A stretch of 64,000 nt of DNA from Streptomyces sp. NRRL S-31 (GCF_000718775.1 NZ_JOCB01000010.1:1-64000), one strand, 5' to 3'; shown: positions 17,324 to 26,792, numbered from the stretch's first letter. Translations and numbers: made by a program. Notes: a model not told the origin generated them from the letters alone.

Positions 17324-17364
17324 CCCGGGGTCGCCCGCCGTCGGCGACGGCGGGCGACCCCGGG
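17324..17364 (+). promoter_or_regulatory. long perfect hairpin just upstream of the GNAT gene
   Basis: Nineteen-base arms (cccggggtcgcccgccgtc and its complement) with a ggc loop, followed 24 bp later by the ATG of the acetyltransferase gene. It is either the end of an unrecognised upstream transcript or a structured 5' leader. The stem is far longer than a typical terminator stem. Confidence 0.55.
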
Positions 17365-17388
17365 GACCCGTCCGGGTAGGGTCGGGCC

Positions 17389-17931
17389 ATGCCCGAGCTG
17401 AAGCGGCTGCACGCCGAGCACGCCGCGGCGGTCCTGGCCTTCGAGCTGGCGAACCGCGCCTACTTCGCGGCCTCGGTCCCCGACCGGGGCGACGACTTCT
17501 TCGACCGGTTCACCGACCGGTACGACGCCTTGCTGACCGAGCAGGAGGCCGGCATCTGCGCCTTCCACGTGCTCGTCGCCGAGGACGGCTCGGTACTCGG
17601 CAGGTTCAACCTGGTCGACATCGAGGACGGCACCGCTGAACTCGGCTACCGCGTCGCGCGGCACGTCGCCGGTCGCGGGGTGGCGACCGCGACCGTCCGG
17701 GAGCTGTGCCGGCTGGCGGCGGCCCGGCACGGACTGCGCACCCTGCGGGCGGCCACCACCCACCGGAACGCCGCCTCCCGGCGGGTGTTGACCAAAGCCG
17801 GGTTCGTCCCCGTCGGCCCGGCCGACCCGGCCCACCTCAGCGGCGAGCCGGGCACCTGGTACCAGCGCGACCTGCCGCACCAGCCGTACGGCGCGCTGGT
17901 ACCGGACGGACGACCGCGCAGCGGGCCGTAG
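17389..17931 (+). CDS. GNAT-family N-acetyltransferase (RimJ/RimL-like)
   Basis: The 180-aa product shows the RimJ/RimL layout: N-terminal MPELKRLHAEHAAAVLAFE, a substrate strand region, the acetyl-CoA binding loop ELGYRVARHVAGRGVATATV (about 85-104) and the late motif HRNAASRRVLTKAGFVPVG. Such enzymes acetylate protein N-termini or small amines with acetyl-CoA; the substrate cannot be told. The ATG at 17389 has AGGG about 9 bases upstream. Confidence 0.88.
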   Translation: MPELKRLHAEHAAAVLAFELANRAYFAASVPDRGDDFFDRFTDRYDALLTEQEAGICAFHVLVAEDGSVLGRFNLVDIEDGTAELGYRVARHVAGRGVATATVRELCRLAAARHGLRTLRAATTHRNAASRRVLTKAGFVPVGPADPAHLSGEPGTWYQRDLPHQPYGALVPDGRPRSGP

Positions 17932-18030
17932 GGGGCCGGTCCGCACGCCCCGGCCCGGGCGCCCCGGCCTCGGTGGTCGAGCAGGCCGTCATCGGTCCGG
18001 GGACGGACGTGTCCCGTGTGAACCGGTCCG

Positions 18031-18567
18031 TCAGTGCTCGCCGACGCCGTCGAGGGCCTCGGTGATCAGACGGGTGGCGAAGTCCTGGTCGTCGGTGATG
18101 CGGTTGATGTGCTCCGCCAGCAGCAAGGCGGTGCCCTCCAGGCCGGTCATCTCCTCGTCGGTCCAGTAGCCGTACTGCCGACGCCACAGGCCGGGGCTCA
18201 GACCGGTTCCCGCGGCGACGACCAGGCCGGCCATCGTGGGGATGACCTCGGGCGGGAAGCTCTTGGGCATCAGGCGCATGGTGGCCACCAGGCTCGGCAC
18301 CACGTACTCGACGGGGTCCTTGCCGTGACTCTCGTGAGCCTTGCGGAGCCAGGTCATGAACATGTAGATGAGGGTGCAGGTGCCGTCCAGCAGGTCGTCC
18401 AGGTCCGCCGGGTCCAAGGACGCGGTGAAGTGGGCTGTCAGCGCCCGCTGTTCGGCTCCCTGCTCGCTCCGGCCGTCGTAGATGGCCTTGAGGTGGGAGT
18501 CGATCACCATGAGCACCGCGCCGACATCGCCGACGGGAGCGTACTGGGGGTCACAGGGCGATGGCAC
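18031..18567 (-). CDS. helical protein of unknown function
   Basis: The 178-aa product is predominantly helical, without signal peptide or membrane segment, with one cysteine in the middle (DLLDGTCTLIYMFMTWLRKA). I do not recognise a family beyond a resemblance to conserved Streptomyces hypothetical proteins. The start at GTG 18567 is well supported by GAGGAGG 7 bases upstream. It stands alone, converging with the GNAT gene. Confidence 0.75.
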   Translation of the reverse strand: MPSPCDPQYAPVGDVGAVLMVIDSHLKAIYDGRSEQGAEQRALTAHFTASLDPADLDDLLDGTCTLIYMFMTWLRKAHESHGKDPVEYVVPSLVATMRLMPKSFPPEVIPTMAGLVVAAGTGLSPGLWRRQYGYWTDEEMTGLEGTALLLAEHINRITDDQDFATRLITEALDGVGEH

Positions 18568-18890
18568 GGAAATGCCTCCTCATCCGGCCGACGCGTGGCC
18601 GGCGTGGTCACGGAAGTACTATGGCGGGCGCGGAGGTCACCCGGCGGCTGATCCCCGATCTCCGGCGAACGAGCACGCCGTGCCCGCCCCTCGGCCCCCG
18701 CCGGTCAACGAGCACCCGCCGCCCCGGACACGACCGTGCCTCCGCCCGGCTCCGCTCGCGCACCGGACCACGTCCCGCGCGCGCCGCGCTCCCCGAGGCG
18801 TCACATCGAAAGTCCTGTCGCGTCGCCCGTTTCGGTGATCTCCGGCCCGATGGACACCACGGCGGCCACGGCCGACGCCAGACTCCGGGC
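18568..18890. other. 323-bp stretch without a convincing gene
   Basis: Contains the upstream region of the minus-strand helical protein. Open frames here read as Arg/Pro/Ala-rich antisense-like sequence with no binding sites. No repeat or strong hairpin noticed. Confidence 0.5.
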
Positions 18891-19157
18891 GTGCCCGACC
18901 CCCGTACCGATCCCCCCTCCGAGGACGCCCCCGATGGGCCGCGCCGAACGACGGCCGGCACCGGGAGGGTCCGGTTCCCGCTCGTACGGTGGCTGCTCGC
19001 CCCGCGTACGACGTGGCAGGCGGGGCGCCTGGCCGCCGGCTTCGGCGCTGGGATGGACGCGAAGACCGCGTGGGCGATGGCCCGACTCGCGCGACACCCG
19101 GAGGAACACGGCTGCGCCATGGCCCACCTGGACGACGAACGCCGCGCCCCGGACTGA
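18891..19157 (+). CDS. small hypothetical protein
   Basis: An 88-codon frame from GTG 18891 whose last 60 residues look like a genuine protein (VRFPLVRWLLAPRTTWQAGR, then FGAGMDAKTAWAMARLARHP and HLDDER). The N-terminal 25 residues are Pro/Asp/Arg-rich. There is no clear binding site, and the frame is open further upstream in low-quality sequence, so the start may be wrong. Function unknown. Confidence 0.4.
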   Translation: MPDPRTDPPSEDAPDGPRRTTAGTGRVRFPLVRWLLAPRTTWQAGRLAAGFGAGMDAKTAWAMARLARHPEEHGCAMAHLDDERRAPD

Positions 19158-19417
19158 GCGGAGGACCGGTCCGGAGGGAACCGTTCGGCTCCGCGGACTC
19201 GGCGCCCCCGGCCCCCGCGGCGGCGCGCCCGGCGACCCGTACGTCACCGTGCAGGCGCCGACCGGCCGTCACACGGTATCCGGCCAGGTCCGACGGGTTC
19301 GTGCCATTCGTCCGTGACGTGCCTCCGGCATCATCGCGCCCCGGCTACACAAGAGGGCCGGGGCGGCGTGCTGCCACCCCCGCCCGGTGGGGTGCTCGTG
19401 CGGGGAGGTCTGGACGA

Positions 19418-20119
19418 TTGCCGACGATCAATGGTGCGGCGGCGGCACGTCGAAGGCGCCGGCGGTTGAGGAAGCGGACGCGCGGGCAGGTGCGGGGCTG
19501 GGCCGCGGTGATCGCCGCCGGGTGGGTGGCCGGGCACTGGGCGGCGGTGTGGCCCGTCCTGGTGGCCGTACTCGCCGCGGCCCTGGTGGGCGGGGCCGGA
19601 TGGGCGCTGCTGCGAGCGCACCGGCTCGCGGTCGCCCGGGACCGCACCTGGCGGGCGCGGGAAGAGGCCGGGGCACGGGAGTTGTCCATGGTCCAGGTCG
19701 ACGCGTTGTCGTGGCAGGAGTTCGAGAGGTACGTCGCCGGTCTGTGCCGGCGGGACGGCTGCACGAAGGTCGTCGTCAGCGGCCGGAGCGGCGACCTGGG
19801 CGCGGATGTCGTCGGCTACCTGCCCGACGGCCGCAAACTGGTGGTGCAATGCAAGAAGTACGCGCCGCACCGGAGCGTGTCCTCGCAGGACATGCAGAGG
19901 TTCGTCGGCACCGCCCGCCCCGAACACGGCGCCGACGTAGCCCTGTTCGTCACCACCGGCGGCTCGTTCACGAAGGCCGCGCTGGGCCTGGCGCTGCGCC
20001 AGGACATCGTCGCCGTGCACCGCGACCTGCTGGGCTCCTGGGGCAGAGGCGCTCGGCTGGAAACCCTGATCCCGCTGAACGGAAGCGGCGGCGGCACCGG
20101 GCGGAGACCGCCCGCCTGA
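19418..20119 (+). CDS. Mrr-like restriction endonuclease with N-terminal membrane anchor
   Basis: The 233-aa product begins with a strongly basic stretch, then about 40 hydrophobic residues (GWAAVIAAGWVAGHWAAVWP and VLVAVLAAALVGGAGWALL), likely two membrane helices. The rest is a PD-(D/E)XK nuclease of the type IV/Mrr kind: LSWQEFERYVAGLCRRDG, GDLGADVVGYLP with the metal-binding Asp, and VVQCKKY with the Q-x-K element. Mrr-type enzymes cut modified DNA. The TTG at 19418 is selected because GGGGAGG lies 9 bases upstream; a longer open frame to 18989 lacks protein-like sequence. No methyltransferase gene is nearby. Confidence 0.82.
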   Translation: MPTINGAAAARRRRRRLRKRTRGQVRGWAAVIAAGWVAGHWAAVWPVLVAVLAAALVGGAGWALLRAHRLAVARDRTWRAREEAGARELSMVQVDALSWQEFERYVAGLCRRDGCTKVVVSGRSGDLGADVVGYLPDGRKLVVQCKKYAPHRSVSSQDMQRFVGTARPEHGADVALFVTTGGSFTKAALGLALRQDIVAVHRDLLGSWGRGARLETLIPLNGSGGGTGRRPPA

Positions 20120-20161
20120 CACCCGCCGCCCGCCGGGCCCGCCACCGCGTCCCACCCGCCG

Positions 20162-21073
20162 TCAGCGCTCGAGCCCTTCGTGCCGCTCGCCGAACAGGGC
20201 GGGGCCGCGGGCGAGCAGGATGCCCAGCGCCGCGTAGTCCGATCCGGGGCGGTGTGCGGGCATGAACACCTCCAGCCGGTTCCCCTCGGTGCGGTAGCCC
20301 GCCTTCGTCGCGCGGGCCGACAGCGCCCGGCTGCCGACGTGCGCGGCCAGCCCCCGCACGTCGAGCCGGACACCCTTGCCCGGGCCGGCGGAGACGAGGG
20401 AGACCCGGGACCAGGGCACCGGCCCGGGGAAGGGGGCGAGAGTCAGCCCTTCGCCGGTGAAGGTCAAGGCGCCCCAGCGGACTTCACCGCCCGCGCCGAG
20501 CTCGTCCAGACGGCGTTGCGCGAGGGCCTCGGCAACGGCTCGCGTGGCGGTCGCGACGAAGGATTCGCCGGTGTCGGGGGTCGCCCGCGAGAACAGCCCC
20601 CAGAAGCCGGACTCCTCCCGCACCTTGACGTAGTCCAGGCCCCTGAGACGGATCCGGCCGCCCGCATAGGGCCGGATCACGGTCTTGAGCACGTCGTGGG
20701 AGTGTGCCAGGTTGATGTGGACGGACACCCGGGTCGAACCGACGGAGGCGATCTCCTGCCACGTGTACCGCAGCGTGCGGCGCCCGGGCCGGCGCAGCTC
20801 GAAGCCGTGCTCGTACTCCCGGACCCGGATCCGGGTGTGCCGCACACACAGGGCGACACACACCGCGCCCGCCCCGAACACGGCCCAGAACGCGAGGCGG
20901 AACGAGGACTCCTCGTCGTAGGAGTCGCCGGCCTGGGTGCACAGCACGATGAACGAGATGACGAGCGGGACCAGCAGGGTCAGGGGCCTGCGCGGAAAGG
21001 TCCCCTGGTAGGTCCACACCCGCTCGCCCAACTGCCCGGCCCGCTCCCGCCCGGCCGCCGCGCCTGCCGACAA
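20162..21073 (-). CDS. two-helix membrane protein of unknown function (possibly DUF6585-like)
   Basis: The product (303 aa from TTG 21073) has two adjacent membrane helices (PLTLLVPLVISFIVLC and LAFWAVFGAGAVCVALCV) followed by about 220 cytoplasmic residues with a PH-like beta pattern (YEHGFELRRPGRRTLRYTWQ, then VGSTRV). TTG 21073 and GTG 21076 are both preceded by GGGAGG; TTG has better spacing. Role unknown. It diverges from the large LuxR regulator gene at 21211. Confidence 0.7.
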   Translation of the reverse strand: MSAGAAAGRERAGQLGERVWTYQGTFPRRPLTLLVPLVISFIVLCTQAGDSYDEESSFRLAFWAVFGAGAVCVALCVRHTRIRVREYEHGFELRRPGRRTLRYTWQEIASVGSTRVSVHINLAHSHDVLKTVIRPYAGGRIRLRGLDYVKVREESGFWGLFSRATPDTGESFVATATRAVAEALAQRRLDELGAGGEVRWGALTFTGEGLTLAPFPGPVPWSRVSLVSAGPGKGVRLDVRGLAAHVGSRALSARATKAGYRTEGNRLEVFMPAHRPGSDYAALGILLARGPALFGERHEGLER

Positions 21074-21210
21074 CACACACCTCCCGTGATCGTCCGATAC
21101 CGCCTCGCCGAGTCTCGGGCGGGTGGGCGCGCGGGACAACGGGAGAACTACTCAACCCCGAGCCTCCGCGGTGCCGGAACCGTCGCCGTGCGTCCGTAAG
21201 ATGGCCGCTC

Positions 21211-23553
21211 ATGGAAACGGACGCAGCCATGGGGGCGTTCGCCGGCCTCGGCGGTGAACTGACACCCCTGATCGGGCGGCGGACGGAGACGGCGCAGATC
21301 ACACGGCTGCTCTCCGGCGCGCGCCTGGTCACGCTCAGCGGGGTCGGCGGCGTGGGCAAGACCCGGCTGGCGCTGCGTGTGGCGGCGGACGCGGCGCGCT
21401 CCGCCTTCCCCGACGGCGTGTACGTCGCCGAACTCGCCGACCTGCGGGACCCAGAGCTGCTGGCACCCGGCGTCCTCGGCACCCTCGACGTGGCGAACCC
21501 GGGACGCCCCGGAGCCGACGCCACGGCCGCCCTCGCCGCCCGGCTCGGCGAGCGCCGCGCCCTGCTGGTCCTGGACAACTGCGAGCACCTCATAGACGCG
21601 TGCGCCCGCCTCACCGACGCGCTGCTGCGGGCCGCACCCGGACTGCGCGTCCTGGCGACCAGCCGTCAGCCGCTCGGCATCGTGGGCGAACACGTCTTCC
21701 CCGTGGAGCCGTTGCCGGTGCCGGACGCGGACGCGGCGCACAGTGTGCGCGCCCTGAGCGGCAATCCGGCCGTCGCGCTCTTCGCCGACCGGGCCGCCGC
21801 CGTGCTGCCCGGCTTCGCCGTGACCGAGTCCGACGCCGCGGCCGTCGCCGAGGTCGTACGCCGTCTGGACGGGCTGCCCTTCGCACTCGAGCTGGCCGCC
21901 GCCCGCATGCGGAGCCTGACGCCCCAGGAGATCCTGGAGCGGCTCACGGACCGGTTCGCGCTGCTGACCGGAGGCAGCCGCGTCGCCGCCGACCGGCAGC
22001 GCACCCTGCGCGCGCTGATCGACTGGAGCCACGAACTGTGCACGGAGCGCGAGCGGTTGCTGTGGGCGCGGGCCTCGGTGTTCCACGGCGGTTTCGACCT
22101 GGAGAGCCTCGAACGGGTCTGCGCCGACGCCGAACTGCCGCCCGCCGCCCTGCTCGACACCCTGGACGCGCTCGTGGCCAGATCGATCGTCAACCGCCGC
22201 CAGGAGCACGGGCGTTCGCGTTACCACATGCTGGAGACGGTACGGGAGTACGGGCACGAGCGGCTGGCCGCGTCCGGCTCGCTCGACACGGTCCGCGGCC
22301 GCCACCGGGACCGGTACGCGGAACTGACCGCACGAGCCGGGCAGGAGTGGTTCGGGCCCCGGCAGGTCGACTGGTTCACCCGGCTGCGCCTGGACCACCC
22401 GAACCTGCGCGCGGCCCTGGAATTCTGTCTGGAGCGGCCCGGACAGGCGCGGGCCGGTCTGGCCCTGGCCGTGTCGCCCCGGCACTACTGGATCACCGCG
22501 GGCGTGCTGTCCGAGGGCCGCCGCTGGCTGTCGCGGCTGCTCGCCGCCGACCACGCGCACGGCGACGGTGACGACGCGGCCGGCCCGGACGCCGCCGTCC
22601 GCGTACAGGCCCAGGTCACCGAAACGTATCTGGGCATCCTCCAGGGCGACCCGGAGGCCGCTGTACGGCGCGCGCTCGCCGCGTGCGAGGCGGCGGCCCG
22701 GCGCGGCGGCCACCGGCTGGAGTCGGCGTGGGTGTGGCACCACCACGGCATCCTCGCCGTCTGGCGCGAGGACTTCGCGAGCGCCGCCCGGCTGTTCACA
22801 CGAGCGCGCACCGAGTTCGACGCGCAGGGCTGCCTCGACGCGGCCCTCGAATGCCAAGTCAAGTTCGCCATCGCGCACGCCTACGGCGGGGAGGTCGCCG
22901 CGGCCGACGAGGCGTGCGGCGAGGTCGAGGCGGCCGCTCGCGCACACGACGAGTCATGGCTGCACGGCATGGCCCTGCTCGCCCGCGCCCTGCTGGCCCG
23001 GCGCGCGGACGCGCCCGCCCGCGCGATCGCGCACGCCCGGGCGGCCATCGTCCGGCTGCGCCCGTTCCAGGACTGGTGGGACGTGGCCATGTGCGTGGAG
23101 GTCATCGCGTGGAGCACCCAGGACTCCCCGCGGCGCGCGGCCCGCCTCCTGGGCGTGCTGCACATGGTGTGGGAGTCGGTGGGCGGGCGGCTCGGCTCGG
23201 CGCCGTTCATGCGCGCGCAGCATCTGCGCTTCGAAGCCGCGGTACGGGAGGCGCTGCCCGCCACCGCCTTCGACCGGGAGTTCCGCCGCGGTGCGCGCGC
23301 CACCGTGGACGAGGCGATGGCCTGGGTACTGGACGACACGACCGGGGTGCCGGGGCTGACGCGGCGCGAGAGCCAGGTCGCGGAGCTGGTCTCCGAGGGC
23401 CTCACCAACAAGGACATCGCGGCGCGCCTGACGATCGCCCAGCGCACCGCGGAGAACCACGTCGAACGCATCCTGGGCAAACTCGGGTTCACCTCGCGCA
23501 CGCAGCTGGCGGTGTGGGCCTACGAGCAACGCGAGAAACCTGCTGGGGGTTGA
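21211..23553 (+). CDS. large NTPase-LuxR transcriptional regulator
   Basis: The 780-aa product starts with an AAA/NB-ARC-type NTPase: Walker A in LSGVGGVGKTRLAL (about 43-56), Walker B in RALLVLDNCEH (about 115-125) and a winged-helix region near residue 280. The middle is alpha-helical and TPR-like (about 400-680). A LuxR-type DNA-binding domain closes the protein (LTRRESQVAELVSEGLTNKD, then AQRTAENHVERILGKLGF). This is the standard architecture of Streptomyces ATP-dependent LuxR regulators, which often control accessory or secondary metabolism; the target is not evident. The start at ATG 21211 has only a weak binding site; ATG 21229 is an alternative. Confidence 0.88.
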   Translation: METDAAMGAFAGLGGELTPLIGRRTETAQITRLLSGARLVTLSGVGGVGKTRLALRVAADAARSAFPDGVYVAELADLRDPELLAPGVLGTLDVANPGRPGADATAALAARLGERRALLVLDNCEHLIDACARLTDALLRAAPGLRVLATSRQPLGIVGEHVFPVEPLPVPDADAAHSVRALSGNPAVALFADRAAAVLPGFAVTESDAAAVAEVVRRLDGLPFALELAAARMRSLTPQEILERLTDRFALLTGGSRVAADRQRTLRALIDWSHELCTERERLLWARASVFHGGFDLESLERVCADAELPPAALLDTLDALVARSIVNRRQEHGRSRYHMLETVREYGHERLAASGSLDTVRGRHRDRYAELTARAGQEWFGPRQVDWFTRLRLDHPNLRAALEFCLERPGQARAGLALAVSPRHYWITAGVLSEGRRWLSRLLAADHAHGDGDDAAGPDAAVRVQAQVTETYLGILQGDPEAAVRRALAACEAAARRGGHRLESAWVWHHHGILAVWREDFASAARLFTRARTEFDAQGCLDAALECQVKFAIAHAYGGEVAAADEACGEVEAAARAHDESWLHGMALLARALLARRADAPARAIAHARAAIVRLRPFQDWWDVAMCVEVIAWSTQDSPRRAARLLGVLHMVWESVGGRLGSAPFMRAQHLRFEAAVREALPATAFDREFRRGARATVDEAMAWVLDDTTGVPGLTRRESQVAELVSEGLTNKDIAARLTIAQRTAENHVERILGKLGFTSRTQLAVWAYEQREKPAGG

Positions 23554-23643
23554 CGGCGGGCGGAGGCCGAGGCGGACTTCCTCCGGCGGCTCCCGCGTCA
23601 CCGAGCGGACGCGGTGCCGCGCACCACGTGCACACCGACGGGT

Positions 23644-24435
23644 TCAGCGATACGCCCTGCCGCGTACGTAGGCGATGACGAGGGTGATCGCGGTGACGGC
23701 GCACACCAGCATGCCGATGCTCAGCACGGCGTAGCCAGCCTCGCTGATGCCCGGCTCGGTGGTCCTCACCATGGTCATGCCCCCACCGGCGGGGATCCGG
23801 TGTTCCTTGTCCGGGTGAGCCGTGATGTAGAAGAGCATCGCGGCGATCGCCGCCGCGCACGCCGCGGCCCCCACCAGCGGCCAGCCGCCCGCCCGGCCGT
23901 ACCAGGGGATCCGCGGCTTCAGAGCGACGTGCGGGCACCGGGTCAGCAGCACGCGTCCCAGGTCGCCGGCGCGCCGGGCGAGCCCGTCCGTCCGGAGCCG
24001 GGTGCCGTCGTCGAGGCCGATCTCGATGCGGTAGCCGTTGCCGAGCCGGGTCGCGATGCCGTTCACCGCGTCGCCGTCGACGTGCAGCGAGGTGACGCGG
24101 TTCCAGGACCAGCCCGCGACGCCCCTCTGCGAACCGTGGACCAGGCCATCCTGGCGCACCTCGAAGTACTCGCCGCGCTCGCCGCGCAGAGCCCGCCCGG
24201 CCTGGGTCACCGCGATCGCCACGGCGCCCAGCGCGAGGCCGAGCAGCAGACCGATCGCCCTGTTGCTCCCGGCCGACCCCTCACCGGCAGCCGACCAGCC
24301 CCACGCGCCCAGCCAGCCGGACGGGACGGCTATCAGCAGTGCGCAGCCCGCGTTGACCCACCGCTTTTGATGGTCCACCGGGTGCCGGCTGACCACTGGG
24401 CCGAGGTCACCGAACGCGTCTGATCCTCCAGTCAC
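23644..24435 (-). CDS. membrane protein with a PH-like cytoplasmic segment, unknown function
   Basis: The product has four hydrophobic helices: two near the N-terminus (WVNAGCALLIAVPSGWLGAW; IGLLLGLALGAVAIAVTQAG), one in the middle (WPLVGAAACAAAIAAMLFYI) and one at the C-terminus (GYAVLSIGMLVCAVTAITLV). Between helices 2 and 3 lies a beta-rich segment (YFEVRQDGLVHGSQRGVAGW). The layout is reminiscent of the protein at 20162-21073, with which it brackets the large LuxR gene. The start is uncertain: I use GTG 24435, but the frame is open to 24516 and neither has a good binding site. Confidence 0.65.
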   Translation of the reverse strand: MTGGSDAFGDLGPVVSRHPVDHQKRWVNAGCALLIAVPSGWLGAWGWSAAGEGSAGSNRAIGLLLGLALGAVAIAVTQAGRALRGERGEYFEVRQDGLVHGSQRGVAGWSWNRVTSLHVDGDAVNGIATRLGNGYRIEIGLDDGTRLRTDGLARRAGDLGRVLLTRCPHVALKPRIPWYGRAGGWPLVGAAACAAAIAAMLFYITAHPDKEHRIPAGGGMTMVRTTEPGISEAGYAVLSIGMLVCAVTAITLVIAYVRGRAYR

Positions 24436-24654
24436 CGGAGAAGTCAAACATCCGGGCCGTCGGCTCGACAAGATCGGGCGCTGGAACGGTAGTTGGGTCT
24501 GGTCCGGGTGATCCACGAGACGCTCGCGCGAGATCCCGCAATGCCGCCCCGGACAGTCAACCCACCGCCGACCCGGTTACCGGACAACGGACTTCGTCCG
24601 TCCTGGGACAGGGGCGGCGCGAACAGCGGGGCCTGGGGCGGCGTGGAGTCGCGT

Positions 24655-25638
24655 CTACTCGGAGTGAAGCGTCGCGCGGTTGCGGTAGTCGCTGGGTGGC
24701 ATGCCGTATGCGGTGCGGAAGGCGCGGGTGAAGTCGGCGGCTCGGGGGAAGCCCCAGCGGGCGGCGATGGCGTGGATGGGGACGGTGCGCAGCCCGGGCT
24801 CCGCGAGGTCGTGGCGGGCGCGTTCCAGGCGCTGGGCGCGGATCCAGGCCGCGACCGTCTCCTCCTCGTCCGCGAAGAGGCGATGCAGGTAGCTGGGGGA
24901 GATGTGATGTGCCGCGGCGATGGTGCGCGGGGTCAGCCGCGGGTCGTGCAGGTGCTGCCGGACGAAGGCGCGGATGCGCAGGACGAGGGTCTGCCGGTGC
25001 GTCTGCGACGGCAGCGAGTCGTGCGTTCCGAGAGCGTTCGCGAGCAGCGCGGAGAGCAGGTCCACCACGAGATTACCCAGACGGGGTCCGTCGGCCGGTC
25101 GGTAGGAACCGGTGCCGTTCGCCAGCTGAGTGAGCAACTGCGCCAGCAGAGCGCCGAATCCTTCTTCCACCGACAGCCTGAGCCCGGGCAACCGGTCGCG
25201 TAGACGCTCCGGAACGGGCAGCAGCGCCAGAGGCACTTCGAGCCCCACGCCCCGATGCCGCCCGTCGCTCCCTGCGACGGGACGAACCTCGAACGGGTGG
25301 GACGTATCGAGGACGTTCAGACTGCGCGGGCCGTACGACGCCTCGTCCCGCTCCCTGCTGACGTACAAGGACCCCTCGAGCGGGAGTGTGAGGTGCAGTC
25401 CCTCGGGGTCGGATTTCCGGATCAGCTCGGGAGTACGCCGGAAGATCACCGGCTGGAACGACGACGGCCACACTGATACGGACCCGAGGTCCACCGTCCG
25501 CTGGAAGACCCGGAAGTCATCGCGGTGGTCGCTGATCAGATCCACCGGCGCGTGTGTCCGACCGACCAGTGTGCGCCAGCTGTCGAACCTGTCCGCGGCC
25601 GGCACGTCCTCACTCCGGTAGACCGATTCGACCAGCAT
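24655..25638 (-). CDS. AraC-family transcriptional regulator
   Basis: The 327-aa product has an N-terminal AraC-binding-like (cupin) domain (about 10-180, FDSWRTLVGRTHAPVDL) and the paired helix-turn-helix of AraC regulators at the C-terminus (TPRTIAAAHHISPSYLHRLF, then IAARWGFPRAADFTRAFR and YGMPPSDYR). The ATG at 25638 has GGAAGGAAAG 5 bases upstream. It is divergent from the catalase-like gene, so control of that gene and of itself is likely (inference). Confidence 0.9.
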   Translation of the reverse strand: MLVESVYRSEDVPAADRFDSWRTLVGRTHAPVDLISDHRDDFRVFQRTVDLGSVSVWPSSFQPVIFRRTPELIRKSDPEGLHLTLPLEGSLYVSRERDEASYGPRSLNVLDTSHPFEVRPVAGSDGRHRGVGLEVPLALLPVPERLRDRLPGLRLSVEEGFGALLAQLLTQLANGTGSYRPADGPRLGNLVVDLLSALLANALGTHDSLPSQTHRQTLVLRIRAFVRQHLHDPRLTPRTIAAAHHISPSYLHRLFADEEETVAAWIRAQRLERARHDLAEPGLRTVPIHAIAARWGFPRAADFTRAFRTAYGMPPSDYRNRATLHSE

Positions 25639-25777
25639 CGCTGCTTTCCTTCCTTGTGCGGTGGTATGCACAACAGGAATACCCGGGTCTGGCAGACAGC
25701 GAAAGGACCCTAACGCGCCACGGCGGGACGGGTCATGAGTGAACTCCCTTGTCGCTAAAGTTATTTACACTCCGGAC

Positions 25778-26719
25778 ATGAACGATCGCTCTCACGACCC
25801 TCTGGCCGTCACGACTGTCGACACCATCGAAGACGTCAGCGGAACATACCCCGGATACCGGCGCGTCCACGCCCGGGGCCTCTGCTTCGACGCCACCTTC
25901 ACCCCGTCCGGCGAGGCCGCCGCGCTCACCACGGCGGCCCACCTACAGTCGGCTCCGACGCCCGTCGTCGTGCGCTTCTCCAACTCCAACACCAACCCGA
26001 CCGTGCACGACGGGGTCCGGGCCGGCCGTGGTCTCGCCGCGCGCTTCCTGCTGCCGGACGGCACCGCCACCGACCTGGTCTCGGTCAACGTCCCGGTGTT
26101 CTTCGCGGCCACTCCGGGTCAGTTCCTGGAATTCCTCGGCGCCCTGCGAAAGGATCCCGCCACCGGAGCCCCCGACCCGGCCAAGGTGCGGGCGTACGCC
26201 ACCGCGCACCCCACCGCCGCACTCGCCTTGCAGGAGGCCGGCCGGATGCCCATCCCGGTCAGCTACGGCACCGTCCGGTACTGGGCCGTACACGCCTTCG
26301 TTTGGGTCGACCCCCAGGGCGAGCGGCGCCCGGTCCGCTACCGCTGGGAGCCCGACACCGGTCTCCGGGAACTGACCGAGCAGGAGGCGGCGGACAAGGA
26401 CCCCGAGTACCTCGCCGAAGAACTGGTCCAGCGCCTCGCCGACGGCCCCGTCGGCTTCACGCTCCACGTCCAACTGGGCCAGGAGGGCGATCCCACCGAC
26501 GACCCCACGCGACCCTGGCCGGCCGACCGGCCCGAGATCGTCGCGGGCCACCTGCGGATCACCGCCCCCGTCGCGGACCAGGAGCACTGGGCGGCCCAGG
26601 TCTACGACCCCACCCGGATCACCCCCGGCATCGAACTCTCCGACGACCCGGTCCTCGCCTTCCGCAGCCGGGCCTACGCCGTCTCCTACGAGCGCCGGGA
26701 GGCATCCGCCGGCCGGTAG
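25778..26719 (+). CDS. catalase-like heme peroxidase (SrpA-type)
   Basis: The 313-aa product is a compact catalase-fold protein, shorter than the roughly 480 aa of classical catalases. Visible pieces are YRRVHARGLCFDATFTPSG carrying the distal His, VVVRFSNSNTNPTVHDG with the distal Asn region, and the C-terminal AFRSRAYAVSYERR with the candidate proximal Tyr ligand. Relatives use hydrogen or organic peroxides as oxidants. The ATG at 25778 matches the usual N-terminus; a GTG at 25739 is in frame, and no clear binding site is seen for either, so the mRNA could be leaderless. Divergent from the AraC-type gene. Confidence 0.88.
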   Translation: MNDRSHDPLAVTTVDTIEDVSGTYPGYRRVHARGLCFDATFTPSGEAAALTTAAHLQSAPTPVVVRFSNSNTNPTVHDGVRAGRGLAARFLLPDGTATDLVSVNVPVFFAATPGQFLEFLGALRKDPATGAPDPAKVRAYATAHPTAALALQEAGRMPIPVSYGTVRYWAVHAFVWVDPQGERRPVRYRWEPDTGLRELTEQEAADKDPEYLAEELVQRLADGPVGFTLHVQLGQEGDPTDDPTRPWPADRPEIVAGHLRITAPVADQEHWAAQVYDPTRITPGIELSDDPVLAFRSRAYAVSYERREASAGR

Positions 26720-26792
26720 GAAGTACGCTCGCGACGTCAAGTCCAAGTGATACGGCCGTATGACAGTACGGCTCGTAGGGGTACGAGGTGAC

